DNA of 64,000 nucleotides from Gracilimonas sediminicola. Its GTDB lineage: Bacteria; Bacteroidota; Rhodothermia; Balneolales; Balneolaceae. Under the pieces are notes generated by a model. The model had not been told where the DNA came from and ran no database searches. It saw only the letters and a list, made by a program, of their open reading frames with translations. The stretch is taken from NCBI RefSeq assembly GCF_024320785.1, contig NZ_JANDBC010000001.1, forward strand, positions 1,494,001-1,558,000, written 5' to 3'. Shown here one piece after another: positions 61,226-64,000 of this stretch (within the stretch, counting starts at the first letter, position 1; each line of letters opens with the position of its first letter). The position numbers were made by a program, and so were the translations under genes.

Positions 61226-62917
61226 TTAGTTAATTTTGGTTATGAAATAATTTTCTGAAAGGGGCGAATCAAGGGTTTCCGCAGCAATGGCAGCATTACG
61301 CATCGATTCAAACTGCCCTAAACTTACGCGCCAAAGCTGTCCATATTGTTGTGAAGGTATGGTGGCTAAAAGCACACGATAACCATCATCACTTAACTCT
61401 TTTTCTATGGACTTGGCATTGCGTTCGCTGCTTAATGAGTAAACCACGATGGTATAGCCGTCATTAGCATTCGGATTTACGACACCATTCAGCCCGTACA
61501 TAGGTTGTCCTGCAGGAACCGCTTCACTTTGTGATACCTGATTATCAGTTGCTTGTTCCTGAGGTGGATTTTGAGCGGATTGCTGGGCGGGCTCAACATC
61601 AGACGATGTTTCAGAATCATCCTGCCCCTGGTTGGTTTGATTGTTTTGTTGAGCGGGCTGAGTCGGGGTTTCATCAACAGGAGGAAGTGGAACCGGGTCA
61701 GGTTGAGTTGCGGAAGCCTGTTGAGGTGCTTGTGGGGTGATTCCCGGAATGTTTACCACTCCGAAATATCCCAGCCCATAAGTTCCTCCGGCCAGCAGAA
61801 CGATAATTAACAACACCCAAAGCAGTACCGGCGCTCCCTGAGAGTCCCTCGATGTAGACGGGCGCTTCGGTCTCTTGGAGGATTCGTCTTCTTTTTCAGC
61901 CGTCTCCTCTTCTTTTTGATCGGGCTGCTCTTTTTCCTGTTCAGCGCGTTTCTTTTTGGTTTCTTCAGAGGCGAGGTTGGTAATAACCGGGATGATTTCA
62001 TCCTGATCCTCTTCTATAACATCTGAATCTATAAGCTCGTCAGGGGTTTCTTCGGGTTCCTCTTCTTCATCTCCGGCAAGGGCAGCGAAAGGATCGTCTT
62101 CACCGCCACTCTCGTCATCCAGTTCTTCTTCTACATCCGCATCCCCGAACAGAGCATCCAGAGAATCGTCTTCATCGTCTCCTTCAGACAGTTGCTTGTT
62201 CAATTCAGCCGCCAGGTCAGAATCATCGGTTTCTGAGGATTCTTCTGCTTTCTCATCATCTTTATCTCCTAACAAGCCGGAGAAAGTGCGCTCTGCCGAA
62301 TCATCTTTGTAAGTATCAATACCCCACTTATCGGGACCCGGTTTGGGTTCTTCGGCATCCGAAATTTCTTCTTCCGTGTCTTCCTCAAGGTCTTCATCAG
62401 CAAAATCGAAAGGCGCCTCTTCCTCATCATCGGCAAACTCCTCAACGTCCTCGGAAGTGTCTTCATCAATTGGTTCATCTTCGCTGTCATCAAGCTCAAA
62501 AGAAGGGGTTTCTTCGTCCTCCTTGTCTTCATCTTCAAGGAGTCCGCCAAAAGGATCATCATCCTCACCGGCATCAGCCACAACCTCATCCGATTTTTCA
62601 GAGGCATCTTCATCTTCCTTTTCTTCTGATTGAGGCGCTTCCTCGGTGGTTTCCGGAGCCGCGTCATCCATCTCTATCGGCTCCATGCCCACGTACTTAT
62701 AATTTATTTCGGTGGCAAAATCATCCGAAGGGATAAAGAGAATATTATTTCCTATTCCGCTAAACACCCCCAGCCCGGATACTTCGTAAGCATCGCCTTC
62801 GGCAATGGCTTCTTTAATTTCTTCAACGAGTTCTTCGAGCTGACTTTCAACCTTCTCTTTTTCAATTCCCGAAGTTTCGGTGAGCAGCTCTACCAGTTTT
62901 TGATGATCTATATGCAT
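61226..62917 (-). CDS. HU-like/SPOR membrane protein with acidic motif-bearing tail
   Basis: 563 residues. An N-terminal HU-like domain (about 1-83; KLVELLTETSGIEKEKV, AYEVSGLGVFSGIGNN) is followed by a very acidic cytosolic region (about 84-345), one transmembrane helix (363-384), a Gln/Pro-rich periplasmic linker and a SPOR domain (about 488-563; GYTIVVYSLSSERNAKSIEK, LWRVSLGQFE). SPOR domains bind denuded peptidoglycan at division septa. The acidic region holds four short related motifs: DPFGGLLE (121), TFSGLLGD (211), SLDALFGD (252), DPFAALAGD (275). In this phylum HU-like units on SPOR proteins are known; the operon context suggests a link of nucleoid, motor and septum. Confidence 0.87.
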   Translation of the reverse strand: MHIDHQKLVELLTETSGIEKEKVESQLEELVEEIKEAIAEGDAYEVSGLGVFSGIGNNILFIPSDDFATEINYKYVGMEPIEMDDAAPETTEEAPQSEEKEDEDASEKSDEVVADAGEDDDPFGGLLEDEDKEDEETPSFELDDSEDEPIDEDTSEDVEEFADDEEEAPFDFADEDLEEDTEEEISDAEEPKPGPDKWGIDTYKDDSAERTFSGLLGDKDDEKAEESSETDDSDLAAELNKQLSEGDDEDDSLDALFGDADVEEELDDESGGEDDPFAALAGDEEEEPEETPDELIDSDVIEEDQDEIIPVITNLASEETKKKRAEQEKEQPDQKEEETAEKEDESSKRPKRPSTSRDSQGAPVLLWVLLIIVLLAGGTYGLGYFGVVNIPGITPQAPQQASATQPDPVPLPPVDETPTQPAQQNNQTNQGQDDSETSSDVEPAQQSAQNPPQEQATDNQVSQSEAVPAGQPMYGLNGVVNPNANDGYTIVVYSLSSERNAKSIEKELSDDGYRVLLATIPSQQYGQLWRVSLGQFESMRNAAIAAETLDSPLSENYFITKIN

Positions 62918-62920
62918 GAC

Positions 62921-63118
62921 TTACCCCTTATTTTCTGCTGTAAATTCAACGGTGTCTTTTGGGGGGATCATCACATTGGTACCGTCGGCCTGTTTTTCTT
63001 GTTTTTGATTGTGATGAACGGCTTTAAATGTACCCAAGCCTTTTATTTCTACGGAATTCTTCATGATGATTTGATCACGAATCACAATTCCCAACGCTTC
63101 TAAAAACTCGTTTGTCAT
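62921..63118 (-). CDS. small HU/IHF-like protein
   Basis: 65 residues. HU core: ALGIVIRDQIIMKNSVEIKGLGTFKAVHHN, with the VEIKGLGTF turn, a Lys/Gln-rich arm and a final strand VEFTAEN. It is shorter than HU (about 90), ending just after the beta arm. The start of the next gene is 3 bases away and that protein begins with a second HU-like domain, so the two may form a heteromer. DNA binding is unproven; such domains in this phylum sometimes act as protein-binding modules. Confidence 0.78.
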   Translation of the reverse strand: MTNEFLEALGIVIRDQIIMKNSVEIKGLGTFKAVHHNQKQEKQADGTNVMIPPKDTVEFTAENKG

Positions 63119-63122
63119 GTTA

Positions 63123-64000
63123 TTAGAATTTTATGGTTAAACCTCCGAAAACCTGGAATGGTCGTTCCTGATATCCATTCCAAATTTCATATTCCTGTCC
63201 CAAAAGATTTAATAGTTTGGCATAAACGCCAAAGGTATCATTAATTTGATATTCAACTCCGGCATTAAGCAGTACGTAAGCACTTAAATCTGAGTTTGCC
63301 GCCGGTGCTTCCCGTGAGCCAATATATTCTGCCCAACCGTTAATTGTAAGTTCTTTTATCACTTTATATGAAATAGCTCCTTCCACCCCAAGCTTCTCTT
63401 CATAAGGTATAAATCCACCCCCGCTTAACTTTGGGCTGCGAACATATACTTTACCGTCAAACCAGAATTTCTCAGGAAGTAATTGCTGGCTGGCTCCGGC
63501 GTAGAGTTCAAAAATGTTAGCGTCTGCATAGTTAACATTATAAAAGCCTGCAGTATTGGATGGCTGGAGTGTCTGACGCCGGTAATATGCATAATCTTTA
63601 ACGTGACGATAATTAACTCCTCCAAAAATACGGTTGCCATCAAACAGCTGGAAATTGACTTCGCCGGTAGTCCCAAGGTGATAAGCATGACGAAGTTGAT
63701 TCTGAACATTCAGGAATCGATTGTACTGGTGGTGTGATTGCTGAGTCTGCATTTCAGGTTTAGCAAAGGCGGTTCCTGAAATAGAGAGAGCGTTGCTAAA
63801 GTTATGTTTAATTCGGATTTCAGGAGTAAAATAGACCTTGCTGGTTGTGGGATCTGAGATATACTCAATTCCTCCTTTTCCACTTATTCTGGTACTGAAG
63901 TTTAACAATCGCTCATACTCAAAAGAAGCCCCGGCATCTACCCAGCTTTGATCGGATGATACGGGGTTTGAATAGTTTCCGGCTTCAAGAGAGGCGCTTA
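63123..64000 (-). CDS. outer-membrane TonB-dependent-receptor-like barrel, C-terminal part (5' beyond window)
   Basis: The frame is open to base 64000 without a stop, so this is the 3' end of a longer gene. About 292 residues are visible: amphipathic strands, YRRQTLQPSNTAGFYNVNYADANIFELYAG and the end VYAKLLNLLGQEYEIWNGYQERPFQVFGGLTIKF, which has the terminal aromatic residue of outer-membrane barrels. Style matches TonB-dependent receptors. The plug domain and ligand clues lie outside. It ends 4 bases before the HU-like gene and so heads the TonB/ExbBD/SPOR operon. Confidence 0.8.
   Translation of the reverse strand, partial: SASLEAGNYSNPVSSDQSWVDAGASFEYERLLNFSTRISGKGGIEYISDPTTSKVYFTPEIRIKHNFSNALSISGTAFAKPEMQTQQSHHQYNRFLNVQNQLRHAYHLGTTGEVNFQLFDGNRIFGGVNYRHVKDYAYYRRQTLQPSNTAGFYNVNYADANIFELYAGASQQLLPEKFWFDGKVYVRSPKLSGGGFIPYEEKLGVEGAISYKVIKELTINGWAEYIGSREAPAANSDLSAYVLLNAGVEYQINDTFGVYAKLLNLLGQEYEIWNGYQERPFQVFGGLTIKF

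Noticed and set aside
62343-62633. Serine-rich 96-codon plus-strand frame
   Set aside because: The mirror of the Asp/Glu-rich tail of the SPOR protein; repetitive sequence on the opposite strand.

Overview
The window looks like chromosomal DNA from a member of the Bacteroidota/Balneolota side of the tree, most likely Balneolaceae-like. This is inferred from family content, not from a marker-gene search. Supporting signs are two large secreted proteins with 80-residue C-terminal sorting domains beginning NYPNPFNP, a DUF4295 gene beside rpmB-rpmG, an HU-like/SPOR envelope protein, many lipoproteins with short lipoboxes, and few strong Shine-Dalgarno sequences. G+C looks moderate by eye (not counted).

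Layout. 1-3304 (+): end of an M23 peptidase, a YciI-like secreted protein, an iodotyrosine-deiodinase-like flavoprotein, a TlpA/ResA thioredoxin and a two-domain VOC protein. 3332-7697 (-): a lipoprotein resembling a protease prodomain, its neighbouring secreted metzincin, and chorismate mutase/prephenate dehydrogenase. 7891-10503 (+): uvrB and a methyltransferase. 10552-14763 (-): MarR regulator, exonuclease III, tyrS, cvpA, yqeY, DUF4295, rpmG, rpmB. 15034-19482 (+): gyrB-gyrA. 19566-23993 (-): a mnmG-rsmG-WYL regulator operon with two parS-like sites in rsmG, tRNA-Asp and a glutathione peroxidase. 24056-25838 (+): three overlapping genes ending in a metallo-beta-lactamase-fold hydrolase. 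25839-30667 (-): mannose-1-phosphate guanylyltransferase, a PhoR/PhoB-type pair, a 2OG oxygenase and a serine hydrolase. 30783-37227: a K+ channel, cstA, small genes, and a porin with a mini phosphate-binding protein. 37318-42114 (-): DUF2914, a sorting-domain protein, a lipoprotein, purM and a DinB-like protein.

The gap 42115-42555 holds a cluster of DnaA-box-like 9-mers and separates genes that read away from it on both sides. With the parS-like sites about 21 kb away and gyrBA/mnmG/rsmG in the window, it is a good candidate chromosomal origin. None of this has been tested by GC skew.

42556-51742 (+, with one - gene) is the most accessory-looking part. It has dtd and an alkaline-phosphatase-superfamily enzyme, a MntA/HepT module overlapping a patatin gene, glpD, a nitroreductase, a DUF4160/DUF2442 pair flanked by a duplicated 3' gene end, a GIY-YIG nuclease, a small AT-rich lipoprotein gene flanked by attC-like inverted repeats, a Phd/RelE pair and a GNAT acetyltransferase. 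52859-58880 (+) carries cca, ispE, glycogen phosphorylase and MscS. 58866-64000 (-) is an envelope operon: TonB-dependent-receptor-like barrel, HU-like protein, HU-like/SPOR membrane protein, ExbB/TolQ, ExbD/TolR, TonB and a lipoprotein.

Best candidates for something new: (i) the metzincin with a free-standing lipoprotein version of its own prodomain; (ii) two adjacent HU-like proteins, one linked through an acidic motif-bearing tail and a membrane helix to a SPOR domain, in an ExbBD/TonB operon; (iii) the origin/centromere architecture, with a parS-like site covering the rsmG start codon; (iv) the cassette-like and duplicated-end scars around the toxin-antitoxin-type genes.
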